Below, in pieces: positions 43,760-54,535 of a stretch of 64,000 nucleotides of DNA. The stretch comes from Tritrichomonas musculus (lineage: Eukaryota > Parabasalia > Tritrichomonadida > Tritrichomonadidae). Position numbers and translations under genes: made by a program. Below the pieces are notes generated by a model. That model saw only the letters and a list, made by a program, of their open reading frames with translations, did not search any database and was not told the DNA's origin. The DNA lies in contig JAPFFF010000001.1 of NCBI GenBank assembly GCA_039105265.1, forward strand, positions 4,340,001-4,404,000. Direction: 5' to 3'. Position 1 is the first letter of the stretch, and each line of letters opens with the position of its first letter.

Positions 43760-44187
43760 AACGATAATCCATTAATTTAATTTTACATTTATATAAAATT
43801 ATCTATAACAAAACAACTTAATTGTATAATATAATATTTTTAAACAATATACGACCTATATAAGCAGCCATCGATGGCTACCTCATATAACTTATATTCC
43901 AGGGATTTAAAACGAATAAATGAAAAATATTGAAATTAGTCAATTTTTGTATTATCTTTTATTAATAAATAATTACAACTATATTATTCAGTAACTTTTT
44001 CCCCAAGAGTCATGAATCAGATTCATAATCAGATATTGATGCCAAGCATTTTTATGCCAACTTCATTTATTTTAAACGATGACGTATAATCAGCTAGTTA
44101 ATAAAATAATCTTTTAATTATATTTTTGTTTATGTTTAACATGAATTTTAAAATCTTTGGAAAACAAATTATAAAAAAAAAAAAAAA
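43760..44187. other. gene-free stretch
   Basis: AT-rich; no feature supported. Confidence 0.5.
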
Positions 44188-44262
44188 GCCATCTGACTGA
44201 AATCGAACCAAGTTCTCATCTATCGCCCGAAAGCGTATTATCATTATGGTTGATTTCTGTCT
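44188..44262 (-). other. tRNA-like Pol III remnant
   Basis: On the minus strand, AATGATAATACG, CTTTCGGGCG and the B-box-like GGTTCGATTTC are followed by GTCAGATGGC and a long T run (44187 down to 44173). The order resembles the D-arm to 3' end of a tRNA, but I find no 5' strand that pairs with the acceptor end, so this is a pseudogene, a half gene or chance. A 97-residue frame across it is not called. Confidence 0.33.
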
Positions 44263-44959
44263 CTCATCATCTGACCCAGTTGTTAGAATAAAGTGTACCA
44301 TACAGTGGTTGAAGTTACTTAAGAAATGATCCCAGAACCACAACCAATTACAAGATAAACTTTGAAATATTTCAAATAAATTATTGTTCAAGACTTAAAT
44401 GTGATCAAACAAAAACTCATTGAACAACAATTTTGGTCTGAATTGTCATAATGAATACAAATGAAAAAACGATTTTTATTTTCTGAAAATAACTTTCAAT
44501 GGTTCATTTAATTTTTCTATTTGGTAACGTACAAGACTAAACTTTAGAAATTATACTTTCCAATGCCCATTATCTTGTCAAATTGCCAAAAAATCACTAA
44601 TACAATTTTATTTATGAAATATTATATAATATTTATACATTATTAGATGCTTAATTATTTAAAATAAACTTTATTGCATGAGTTAATTCTTTTTTTAAAT
44701 ATATGATTTTGAATATTATAAAATTCAATAGTTATTAAAATAATAATACAAAAATTGAGGCTATTCATATTGTTGAGAATAAAATTGTTTTTTTTTTTTG
44801 AGTTTTTTTTTTTATAAAATTAATCAAATTTAATATTTTATGCTAATATTTATATTTATATTTATTTCCATCAAAATATAAGTTTAATAATAAAAATTGG
44901 CGAAGATTTTTATGTATTAAAATTTTCATATTATAAATCTATATTATTTCAAAATAGAG
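44263..44959. other. intergenic
   Basis: AT-rich, with several T and A runs near 44790-44815; no gene supported. Confidence 0.5.
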
Positions 44960-46168
44960 ATGAGTAGAATTTTCCAAGAATATGATTTTGTTCAACAAAT
45001 TGGACAAGGAACATTTTCTACAGTTTATAAAGCAAATCGAAAAATTGATGGACTTGTTGTTGCAATCAAAGTTCGCGAAATAAAAAATGAGGAAGATGAA
45101 ATTATGATTGTTCAAGAGGGAAATATTCTTAAATCTATAATGGGAGGGCATCCAACAATACCATATCTTTTGGATATTCTCAAAGAAGATTTATTTTTTT
45201 TTATTATTATGGAATACCTTGAAGGGTACATAACATTACTTGATTGGATAAATTCTAATACTCCTATAAATATTTTATGCTCTAATAATAGAGAAAATAC
45301 TGATGATATAATAAAAAAAAGAGAAGGAGATATAGCAAAATTATTTTCACAAATTATATCTGGGGTGGATTACATTCATCAAATGTCAGTTGTTCATCGT
45401 GATCTGAAAATGGAAAATATTATGATCAATCCTGAAAATTTAAATGTGAAAATCATTGATTTTGGTTTTTCAAAAATTACAAAATCATTGAAATGGACCA
45501 CAATATGTGGATCATTTGAATACATGGCACCAGAAATTCTTCAATCTTTTTTGGAAGTAGAAAGCCAACAATTACCTCAAAACAAAAAATTTCAAAATCT
45601 AACTATTCAAAGTGAAGTATGGGCTCTTGGTATCATTCTTTTTGGAATGACATATCAAAGACTTCCTTTCTATCATCAAAATCGAATTCAATTATTTAAC
45701 CTCATTTTAAAATCAGAGGTTCCAATCAGATCAGGAAATCCATATGTAAGCGATAACCTTGAAAACCTAATATTAAAAATGCTCCAAAAAGATCCATACA
45801 AAAGAATTAATATTTTACAAATATTTAGACATCCTTTTATCGAAGATGCTTTTAAACAATACACAACATCAATTTCTAGGAGTATGCTTTTATTCCAAAA
45901 TATGCATTCAGATCCTGAGATTTATAATGAAAATGACATATTTTCAGATTCTGAAGTAGTTGAAACAGAGAGAGAAATTAATAACGCAAATACTTCAAGG
46001 AAATTTATTCGAGTAAGTAGAAACAATCCTGTGATGGCAAGTGTTACTAGCTCGCAAAATAATTTACCAATTGCTTATCGGATTCGTAGAAACTCAAAGC
46101 CAATGTGCAGTTGTAAAAAGCGGATTAGCATTTTCCCTGGACCAAATATAATATCTCCAAGATTGTAA
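44960..46168 (+). CDS. CAMK-type Ser/Thr protein kinase
   Basis: A 402-residue kinase: glycine loop GQGTFS (15-20), catalytic K37, HRD 146-148, DFG 167-169 and APE 190-192, then a Q/N-rich ~100-residue tail ending with a CSC and basic patch. Two oddities: a 20-30-residue low-complexity insert after APE (about 195-217), and SEVWALG where most kinases have SDxWSLG, so the structural Asp that anchors the catalytic loop is Glu. An extra ~25-residue insert (104-125) lies before helix E. It is likely active but divergent; substrate unknown. Confidence 0.85.
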   Translation: MSRIFQEYDFVQQIGQGTFSTVYKANRKIDGLVVAIKVREIKNEEDEIMIVQEGNILKSIMGGHPTIPYLLDILKEDLFFFIIMEYLEGYITLLDWINSNTPINILCSNNRENTDDIIKKREGDIAKLFSQIISGVDYIHQMSVVHRDLKMENIMINPENLNVKIIDFGFSKITKSLKWTTICGSFEYMAPEILQSFLEVESQQLPQNKKFQNLTIQSEVWALGIILFGMTYQRLPFYHQNRIQLFNLILKSEVPIRSGNPYVSDNLENLILKMLQKDPYKRINILQIFRHPFIEDAFKQYTTSISRSMLLFQNMHSDPEIYNENDIFSDSEVVETEREINNANTSRKFIRVSRNNPVMASVTSSQNNLPIAYRIRRNSKPMCSCKKRISIFPGPNIISPRL

Positions 46169-46292
46169 TGAAGGAATTATTCTGTATATTCTTATTGAAT
46201 AAAAACTTTCTCAAATTTTGTACGTTTATTTTGATTTTATATGTTTTCAAATTTTATATATTCTCAAATTTTGTATTAAAGCTTTTAATTGA

Positions 46293-47444
46293 ATGCGAAA
46301 AGATGAAGAAGATAATAGCGCTTATTTACCACATTATTCAGTTAGACAACCAAAAGCTGTCAAAATTGCCAGATCAAGACCTAAAAAGATAGATAATTTA
46401 GTTGATTTTGAGAAAGATTTATTCGATTTAACTTTATCAAAGTTTGCCCCCACTGAGCCTGCACAAAACATAAAGCGCAATCCAGTTCGTCGCGTTCATG
46501 TTTTTGAACATCATGGAGAACAAAATGGAAGAATACCTAATGTTACTCATGCTATCAAGAATCTTGAAGACTGCGATAGGATTCGTACAAGGCACTTAAA
46601 TGTCAATGCAGATGTTCATGCAGAACTTCGAGCATCAGAGCATCGCCTTCAACTCGTAAGGAGAGGTGTTTCATTATCCAAAGTTTTAATGAATGACTCA
46701 AGCAAAAAATATCAAGCTTACGAACCAGGAAAACGATTTGATGGCGTTAATGATGTTATGCGGAAGATGCCTACCAAGTATTCAGGTATTCCACCAAGTA
46801 GAAGAATTCAATTCGTACAATCAACTTCATCAACTCCTCCTGAAAGAGTTGATTTAGTTTCGAAGATTAATATTGCTGAACCTCAAAAGGCGAAATTGAA
46901 AAAAATTCGTCATATTACAGCTGAAGTTGAGCTTCAACGGCATAATGAAATGATTCAACATCTAAACCATGCTAATGAACGAAGACTTCGCTCTACTAAA
47001 CAATTTTTTGATGACATAGCAGATTACGGATACGAAGTTGCTCAACGTAGGGCAAAAAGAGCTGCTCAAAGAAGTAGATTACGCGTCATGTGCAAAGCAG
47101 ACTGGTGGGAAGACTTTATGAAAGAAGTTTCAAAAAATCCCAAAGCCCCATCTACAGAAGAATATATTGATGAAGAGACAGAAGAAAATAATAATACTGA
47201 AATGAAAATAACCCGTGCAGAAGAAAAGTTTATTGAAAGGCTCGCAAGACATCCAAATTTCACAATGTCAGAATTTATCGATATTGTTTATGAAATGGAT
47301 AAAAGGCAATCTAAAATGAAAGTTAAAGATCGTTGCAGACAATGGCTCAATTGGATTAATGAAAGATGTAAAATTATAGACAAAACAACGCTTAAGATAA
47401 TGCTTGAAGAAAAGAAAAATTTGATGATAGTAGCAAAATCATAA
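46293..47444 (+). CDS. conserved-looking basic protein, function unknown
   Basis: A 383-residue hydrophilic protein, rich in Arg, Lys and Glu, with predicted long helices around 195-265 (EVELQRHNEMIQHLNHANER, then QRRAKRAAQRSRL) and a C-terminal helical segment. No signal peptide or membrane segment. The tail has a pattern of an aromatic W-W pair (ADWWEDF) and a final WLNWINERCK. I do not recognise the family; such proteins are common among axonemal or cytoskeletal components of flagellates, but that is a guess. It starts 124 bp after the kinase stop, same strand. The ATG at 46293 is the first one that keeps the frame open. Confidence 0.65.
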   Translation: MRKDEEDNSAYLPHYSVRQPKAVKIARSRPKKIDNLVDFEKDLFDLTLSKFAPTEPAQNIKRNPVRRVHVFEHHGEQNGRIPNVTHAIKNLEDCDRIRTRHLNVNADVHAELRASEHRLQLVRRGVSLSKVLMNDSSKKYQAYEPGKRFDGVNDVMRKMPTKYSGIPPSRRIQFVQSTSSTPPERVDLVSKINIAEPQKAKLKKIRHITAEVELQRHNEMIQHLNHANERRLRSTKQFFDDIADYGYEVAQRRAKRAAQRSRLRVMCKADWWEDFMKEVSKNPKAPSTEEYIDEETEENNNTEMKITRAEEKFIERLARHPNFTMSEFIDIVYEMDKRQSKMKVKDRCRQWLNWINERCKIIDKTTLKIMLEEKKNLMIVAKS

Positions 47445-47599
47445 TTTATATTCAATTTATTTTGTGAATTTATTTGTTCACATCTTTTTTTTGTTTGTAT
47501 CAATAAAATTTTAATAGATAGAGCGTTACATAATAAAATATTTATTTTTAAATAACTATATAAACATTATATACAAAAGAAAAAAGGAATATCCGCAAA

Positions 47600-48514
47600 T
47601 CAATCAATCGTTTGAATATTAATAGCCTTATCTTTTCGTCTACACGAGTACCTAAATCTGCAGATAAGGAAGATTAATATTAAAATAAAGAAAAATATAC
47701 AACAAACAATTAGAGTGATGATTAGTTCTTCAGAATACCAGTGATCAATAACTTCACACTCTGGTTCTTTGTGACGAGGAACAAAGTAAGATGATTTCAG
47801 AGATGAATAAATTGCTAGTGGATCAAAATTTATTTCAATTTTTTCGGGAGTTTTATCACTATTCATTAAAAGTCGGAGCATTCTAGTTTCATTTTGAGAG
47901 TACATATATTCTTTCATTGAAAAAGATCCGCTGAAACCATCATAGTCAGTAAAATTTTTATAAATATAAACTTGATCGTATTGATCAGTGGATTCTTGAT
48001 TAAATTTAATAATTGTTTGAGTTGGAGGAATGAAAATGATGCATTTATCATCATAATTTCGGATTTTAAAAAATCCTTGGCCATTTTTTTCAAATATAAG
48101 CTTATCATTACTCGACCTGCAGAAATAAATTCCAGTGGTACAAAGACCTGGCATTGAAAGATATGTGAAACTAACGTGTGATAAATTTTCAACGGCAGTA
48201 AATGTAATTGATCCATAAGGATGCTCAAAAGAACGAAAACCAATATTCAACAAATCACTTCCATTGAAAAGATAGTCAATTGGGTCAACTCTATCTGTTG
48301 ATATCGAATAATACTCATTATATTTAAGGTTTGGAGGCAAGTCATAGAAAGAAATGTAAAATGGATAAAAAGTGATATTTATACAAAGCGTCTCTCCTAA
48401 AAATAAATCTCGCTCAAATTTTTGCATTCCAATTTGCGATGTTATGGTGTAATTGCATTGAGATTGATAAGAAAACCTGAGAAGAAAAATGAAAAGCATC
48501 CAAAGAATAGTCAT
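47600..48514 (-). CDS. secreted-type single-pass membrane protein, function unknown
   Basis: A 304-residue type I membrane protein: an N-terminal signal peptide (about residues 1-18, hydrophobic, ending near QSQC), an extracellular part of ~240 residues with several Cys and N-x-S/T sites, one membrane helix (about 265-287, VCCIFFFILILIFLICRF) and a short basic cytoplasmic tail. The middle (YDQVYIYKNFTDYDGFSGSF) recalls CUB-like folds but this is not firm. Possibly a surface receptor or adhesin. Convergent with the upstream gene, 155 bp between stops. Confidence 0.65.
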   Translation of the reverse strand: MTILWMLFIFLLRFSYQSQCNYTITSQIGMQKFERDLFLGETLCINITFYPFYISFYDLPPNLKYNEYYSISTDRVDPIDYLFNGSDLLNIGFRSFEHPYGSITFTAVENLSHVSFTYLSMPGLCTTGIYFCRSSNDKLIFEKNGQGFFKIRNYDDKCIIFIPPTQTIIKFNQESTDQYDQVYIYKNFTDYDGFSGSFSMKEYMYSQNETRMLRLLMNSDKTPEKIEINFDPLAIYSSLKSSYFVPRHKEPECEVIDHWYSEELIITLIVCCIFFFILILIFLICRFRYSCRRKDKAINIQTID

Positions 48515-50626
48515 AAATACGTTAAATCATGGTTAAAATTTTTAATTTTATTCTATTAACCAAAAAACATGTTTATCATCAATGCTTTTGCGATTACAAC
48601 TTTCATTCACAGATTCCCAGGAAATAAAATGTTACTCATCATTAAAAATAACAAATTGAATTTGCACTCAAATGTTAAAATATATATTTTAAGATATATT
48701 TAAAAATGCTCAAATATAAATGATATTTTAATCACACTAAATATCACATGCATTCATTTTCGATTTAATTAAATATGCATCATTGATAGAAAATGAATCA
48801 AAAAGGACTACTTAGTTAATTAATTCTTCTCAAACATTCTTGTTTTATCTTAAGCTTTGTTATCCACTTCCAAGCTTTCTTAGGAAAGTGAACTTTCTTG
48901 TTTCCTTTCAAGCTTCCTATTGAAGATATAATTAAGTCATCATTAAACCTTTCTAATATTTTCAACATTTGAATCTATTTTTATAGCGATGAAGCAAATA
49001 TTTAATAAAAGATATTGTTATATGAAAATAATAATGTTTATTTTTTTATAATAATGGTAAGTGTTTTATATGCTTTTTGTTAAATATCTTTAATTAAATA
49101 TTTGCTACATCGCTTACCATTATTATATTGTTTATTTTCAATTACAATATTTACAAACCAATAATTCTTAAATTTCATCAAATATTAATAAATTATTGAA
49201 GTTTAAGCAAATAAATTTATTTATATAATTATAAAAATTGTAATTCAAATTTGAATAAAAAATAATCATCTTATTGAAAATATAATTTCCCAAAAAGTTT
49301 CAATTTAAAATTTTCTTCCACCTTAGTTAACTATGTATTAATGTGTATAGTAACGAAAATAACGTATTTGGGATTTTTCAATATTTTGAAAATATCCATC
49401 AAATTTTTTATTTTTTTTACATTGTTCTTTTAAAAATATTTATTAATATCGCAATTATGCTCTATGATTTTAATTTTAACGGGAAATTTTGAACTTTTTT
49501 AATATTATAATAATGAGAATATCTTTCCTATCTAACATTATTTTAGAAAGAATTAATAAATTTAATACCTAATTCTGTATCATATATTGATATTAGCATG
49601 CGCCTGAGGTGTATATTTAAAAATGAACAAAAATTTAAGGAATTCTAAAAAAAAAAAAAATTAGTTTTTTGTTAAAGAAATAATAATATAAATATATAAA
49701 ATATATTGAAAAAACAATATCATAAAAAGATATGAAAAAAAAAAAATATTTTTATTAAATTGAAAATTTATTGTAATTATTTTTCACAAAAAATGTTTTT
49801 TGTTTACCGATGCATTTATCATTTAAAACCAGTCAATATTATATTCATTATTTTATAATACATTAAATACAATATATATTTAAAAAATAAAGCAATTTTA
49901 TATTTTTGCTGTTACTATACAAATATGTATTATATAATCAAAAATCCACTTTTTAAATATATGGGTAATAAACTATTCAAAAATAAAAAGGATTTTTAAA
50001 TGACAAATTTCTCTTCCAATTTATCAATTCATGTATTTCTTTTATCAAAAATGTAATATACAAACAGCATCAATTATTATTACATTATTGTATTCTAATA
50101 CTTTAATCATTTTTAATAAAATTTTGTGTGAAAAGCAGCCCAAATAATTTGTGTACGTCTCACAATTTCATTTCTCAAAAAAGAAATAATTCAATCCATC
50201 GAATTTTTGATATGATTATTGTTCAAAAAAAAAAACTTCATTTTCAACATTTCATTATTGAGTGGAAGTCCTATTTTCGAAATATATCAAAAAAGTGTTG
50301 TTTCTATAATCATTATTACAATTACGGCTTAAACTTTTTATCTTTTGAAATAAGAAATTACCATTATTTATGTTTAACTTTTTGATAAATTTCATTTTTT
50401 TATTTGGTTTGTTAAATGAATAAATTTACTTTTCATCCATATTTTTTCTTTTTATTTTTATTAAAAACAATTAATATATAAAAATTGGTTTATTATTCGA
50501 TGTTCATATAAATAAAATAAAAAAAAATTATTAAAGCTCATTTAAATTTTCAAAAGTTTTTACAAAGCATTTTCAAATGATTATCATTATAAATTAATTG
50601 AATTTGAATAATCAGAAACAGATCAA
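48515..50626. other. intergenic stretch with one fold-back repeat
   Basis: Inverted arms AGCGATGAAGCAAATATTTA (48985) and complement AGCGATGTAGCAAATATTTA (to 49114) enclose ~75 bp, with a second inner pair AATAATGGTAAGTG / CGCTTACCATTATT: a 130-150-bp MITE-like hairpin. The rest is AT-rich; an 85-residue plus-strand frame at 50128 is not supported. Confidence 0.5.
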
Positions 50627-52224
50627 ATGTCAATTGTGCCTGAAGAAACGCGCATTGGCAACTATTTGATGATCCGCCAGATAGGTAGCGGATCTTTTGC
50701 ATCTGTTTGGCTCGCTCAGCATGAAACCACTAATATTCAAGTTGCTATCAAAGTCATTTCAAAAAAGAACATAGAAAATCCTGATGCAAAAACAAGATTT
50801 AATCGTGAAATTTCTCTTCTTAAACAAATGCAACATCCTTTTATCTCCGAATTTTTTGAATCAATCGAAAACGAACAAAATTTTTTTTTAGTCATGGAAT
50901 ATGCTGAAAATGGAAATATGCTAAACTTTATCAATATAAAAGGACAACTCAATGAAATGCAAGCGCGGCATTACTTTTCTGAATTGATTTCTGTTCTCGA
51001 ATATTTACATGACGTTAAAAAAGTTGCACATCGCGATTTAAAGGCAGAAAATATTTTATTAGACAGATATGATAACATAAGAGTAATTGATTTTGGTTTA
51101 TCAAATGTTTTTTCAGGATCGCACGAATTAAAAACAGCATGTGGATCACCAGGTATGTATTTTTATTTATTTATAGTGAATTTTCAATTGATTGTATGAA
51201 TATTTTTTTTTTGGTATTTTGCTTCGGTATTGAATTTTAATTTCCAGAAATATATTTTTTTTTTATTTTATCAATGAAAGATATTTCATAATTCAAATTG
51301 AAGCACTATAAATAATTTTACTTTAAAAAATTCTAACACGCAGCGTATGCAGCACCAGAAATGATCAAAGGGCAGCCCTACACCCAAGCGGCAGATATAT
51401 GGAGTGCAGGTATATTGCTTTTTACAATGATTGTAGGACACCTGCCATACGATGATGATAATGTTCAACGTCTTCTTCAAAAGATAGTTTACACCGATGT
51501 ACATTATCCTGGCTTTATGTCACCTCCTTTGGTTGATCTCCTTCGAAAAATGCTTGCAAAAAATCCCGAATCAAGAATTACATTAAAGAAGATCAAAGAG
51601 CATCATTGGTTTTCTCATGCAGAATATTCAACATTAATTAGCAAAGAAGTTAGTCAATATATTGACGACCGTCATATAACTGAAAATGGAATTGATAAAG
51701 AAATCGTTAATAAGATGATATCTCTTGGAATCGATGTCCATCCTCTTCATCAACAACTGCTTAATCAAGAATTTACTATAGAAACTGCGGTTTACAAAAT
51801 GCTTCGAAAAGATAAAATTACAAATTTAATGAAAGACTTAATTCAAAATATCCAGAAAGCTGGAAACAATAATGATCAATCTTTAATGAAGTTCGGATTT
51901 CCTCCAAGAGAAAAATCAATTCCCCAGATTCCAACACCAGGAAATAAACTTTCTGCATTTCCAAATGGCTCTTTTGGTGCTAGTAATCCTACAACTCTAC
52001 CATTTCCAAAGCCTGCTGGCATGCCAGGACAAAATGTACAGAGATTACCAATTCCCAGTGCGGGAAAAGGCTCAAATCCGCAGTCCAAAAATATGCAAAA
52101 AGGACCAAGAATGCTTCAAGTTCCTGCTCCTGTGCAGATTGCAACAAGAAGAATGTCAAGGCCTGTTGCACTGAGGAAGACTTTAGATATGCCAAATAGA
52201 ACTAGCACATCTCATGAAACTTAA
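50627..52224 (+). CDS. AMPK/MARK-like Ser/Thr kinase with one intron
   Basis: Exon 1 50627-51152 and exon 2 51344-52224 join in frame to 468 codons plus stop. Kinase motifs: glycine loop GSGSFA (20-25), K42, HRD 135-137, DFG 155-157, then the activation-loop TACGSP just before the junction and AYAAPEMI just after. GSPAYAAPE is the CAMKL (AMPK/SNF1/MARK) signature with its activating Thr. After the kinase domain comes a UBA-like helix stretch (VNKMISLGIDVHPLH), usual in this group, and a Pro/Ser/Gly-rich tail. Unspliced, the frame runs into the intron and stops. It likely controls polarity or energy responses, activated by an LKB1-like kinase. Confidence 0.92.
51153..51343 (+). other. 191-nt spliceosomal intron
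   Basis: 5' GTATGT and 3' TCTAACACGCAG, one or two bases off the trichomonad consensus ACTAACACACAG, with the branch motif fused to the acceptor. It splits the Ala codon of GSPAYAAPE after its first base. The interior is T-rich. Confidence 0.92.
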
Positions 52225-52634
52225 TGCAATTATCATTATTAGATTTTTTTGGGAAATGGATTATTTTATCAAAGATAAATCCTTTGAGCAAAAAAGTTCA
52301 CTTTCCCAATTATTTCTAATATGGGTAAATATTTGTTTAAAAAAAAATGCACTTTTAACAAATATGTTGTTTGAAATTTATATTTATTATTTTATGATTA
52401 GTTCTGCATTGTCATTATATTATTATTTTTACATCAAAGTCTATTTTTATATTAAAATATGTTTGATTCGAGTGCGGATAGCTGATTAGTATAAACTTCA
52501 AAATCATCACTCGATATTGATAGCTGAGATTGGTGAAAGACTTAAAAAATCTCTGTATTTATGGGTCTCGCATTGCTTTTATTTTTTGAATAAAAAATCT
52601 GTAATCATAAATATACTCCGTTTATTAACAATAT
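52225..52634. other. intergenic between convergent genes
   Basis: About 410 bp, AT-rich; the 91-residue plus-strand frame overlapping it is not supported. Confidence 0.5.
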
Positions 52635-54194
52635 TTATTGATTTTGATGTGTTTCATATTCAAAAGCAAATCTAACAACTCTAGGGCTTTTTTGCTGAGA
52701 AGCATTATCTGGTTCTGATATGGGCGATAGACAGCCTCCACTGGCGCTTTTATCTTCATTATCATCGTTACAGTTCTCATCATTTTCATAATCGTAAAAC
52801 TGGAAATGTGAAGTATTGGGAGATTCAATGGAAATTTTTAAGTTAGGCCGATTTTTAATATGTTTTCCTTCTTCATTTTTCTTTGCTTTACTGCAAAGAT
52901 CATCATCTAAGAAGTTATTATTTTCTTGTGAATTTCTCCTTGTATCTCGCTTTGGTGAAAAGCTAGAGTCAAATGTTTTTTCATCTTTATCATTATTATC
53001 AATTTTGTTATTGTTATTGTTATTATAGTAAGAGTAATAATTATCACTCTCGCTATTGCTAGGTTCTTCTATATGTTGTCTAACTTCATCATTATTATTT
53101 TCAGAAACACTGTCATTGTCACTTAGATCACTGTCATTAAAATTAAAACCATTTCCTGCTATATCAGAATTTGAATTTGATTTCCTAATACCAGCAGAAG
53201 GTTGGAATATTTCGCTGAAATCTCTGCTTCTCATTGAATGAGATAATATATTGGTTCTTGGTAATAAAGGAAGTTGAGAAATAGATGAACTTGTCAGTGT
53301 TGGCGTTTGAATTTGATGGCGGCGTTGCTGATGCTGAAGTTGTTGTTGTTTTCTCTTTTTTAATTCTATTCCAGAGTTCATTCTTCGTCTTGATTTCGCA
53401 CGAGGTGATCTCTTTGTGGTTCTTGTATTTCGCATTCTGGCTAATTCGTCCATTTTAAAATTCTTTTCGTGTTTGAGTGAGCAAAGCCTCTTTTGAAGGA
53501 ACATGACTTTTTGATTAAGCTTTCGAATTTCAGGGATTTCATTAATTTGAGAAGACGTATTTTCATTTATTTCATGAGCTTCTTCTATTAACTCATTCAG
53601 CCTTCTTTGAAGTGTTTCAATAGTATTTCTTTGTTCTATAACGCGCGAATATATTTCAGAATGGATAATAACATCAAAAGAATTTCGCTTTTCTATGAGA
53701 GTTTCGCTTCCACGTTGGATAAGATCTTTAATTGTTTCAAGGTTAGTCCTATATCGATTTATATCGTTTTCAAATTTATTTTGGCATTCAATACTTGCTA
53801 AATCTTCAAGATGTTTTAAATTTTCTTCAAGCTCAATTCTTTCTGTTCCCAAACGTGAAAAAAGAAGAGTTTCCGGAGTTTCTGGCTCTTCTACTTCAAA
53901 CAATAAATTCGGATGGAGAAATTTCATTTTTTCACTAAGTTCAGCAGCTTTTTGGCGAAGCGGAACTACTTGAGAGCGTGCCATTAAGATTTGCTGACTG
54001 ATTTTTTGACGTTGCTCGTTTAGAGTGTGCTGGTCTGTATTCACACTGTCATTATTTATATTATTGACATTGGGATTATTTAGTAAACTATTTTTCTGAT
54101 TGGTTGATTGATATTGACTTGAAAGAGTAGGACATAATTTGCATAGATTGTTTATCTTTGCGCTTTGTACACGTCGCAAAGGGAAATCATTCAT
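52635..54194 (-). CDS. coiled-coil protein with low-complexity tail, unknown
   Basis: A 519-residue protein. Residues ~60-265 are heptad-like and charged (QKISQQILMARSQVVPLRQK, ... LEENLKHLEDL, ... TIETLQRRLNELIEEAHEIN), indicating coiled coil. A basic patch (KRSPRAKSRRRMNSG) and an HQQ-rich stretch follow (~275-305). The last ~200 residues are Ser/Asn/Asp-rich (poly-Asn near 385-400). A CxxC-like pair near the N-terminus (LCKLCP). No enzymatic domain. It could be a cytoskeletal or centrosomal scaffold; I do not recognise it. Confidence 0.65.
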   Translation of the reverse strand: MNDFPLRRVQSAKINNLCKLCPTLSSQYQSTNQKNSLLNNPNVNNINNDSVNTDQHTLNEQRQKISQQILMARSQVVPLRQKAAELSEKMKFLHPNLLFEVEEPETPETLLFSRLGTERIELEENLKHLEDLASIECQNKFENDINRYRTNLETIKDLIQRGSETLIEKRNSFDVIIHSEIYSRVIEQRNTIETLQRRLNELIEEAHEINENTSSQINEIPEIRKLNQKVMFLQKRLCSLKHEKNFKMDELARMRNTRTTKRSPRAKSRRRMNSGIELKKRKQQQLQHQQRRHQIQTPTLTSSSISQLPLLPRTNILSHSMRSRDFSEIFQPSAGIRKSNSNSDIAGNGFNFNDSDLSDNDSVSENNNDEVRQHIEEPSNSESDNYYSYYNNNNNNKIDNNDKDEKTFDSSFSPKRDTRRNSQENNNFLDDDLCSKAKKNEEGKHIKNRPNLKISIESPNTSHFQFYDYENDENCNDDNEDKSASGGCLSPISEPDNASQQKSPRVVRFAFEYETHQNQ

Positions 54195-54535
54195 TCACGT
54201 TTCTTTATTGGAGTAAAATATTGATAAAAGTTTAATTCAGAAAAAGTGAAAAATCAACGAATCAATCTCTGCAATGCAAATATTTTATGCTTTATGATTG
54301 AAGATTAAGTAATAATGTTTTTTAAAATAATGAAACGCTTATTTTAACACGACGGATTATTATAATATGGATGTTTTCCCATTCAATTGATGGAGACCGT
54401 TCACTTTTTCATTCAAAAACTAATACGACCATAAAAAATTTTATAGAATTTTTTTTGTTTAATACAACTAACTTTTTCAATTTTTTTTTTTTTTTTTGTT
54501 CCCTTCTAAAAAAAAGATTCACATATAAGCAATTA
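54195..54535. other. intergenic, coiled-coil gene to MAF1-like gene
   Basis: About 340 bp, AT-rich with a T run near 54482-54498; no feature supported. Confidence 0.5.

Noticed and set aside
47914-48243. 109-residue ORF inside the membrane-protein gene at 47600-48514
   Set aside because: Same strand, other frame; the composition is AT-driven and the host gene has a signal peptide and membrane helix.
50627-51199. Truncated kinase pseudogene
   Set aside because: The frame is lost only inside a segment with canonical trichomonad intron signals, and the kinase resumes in phase after it.
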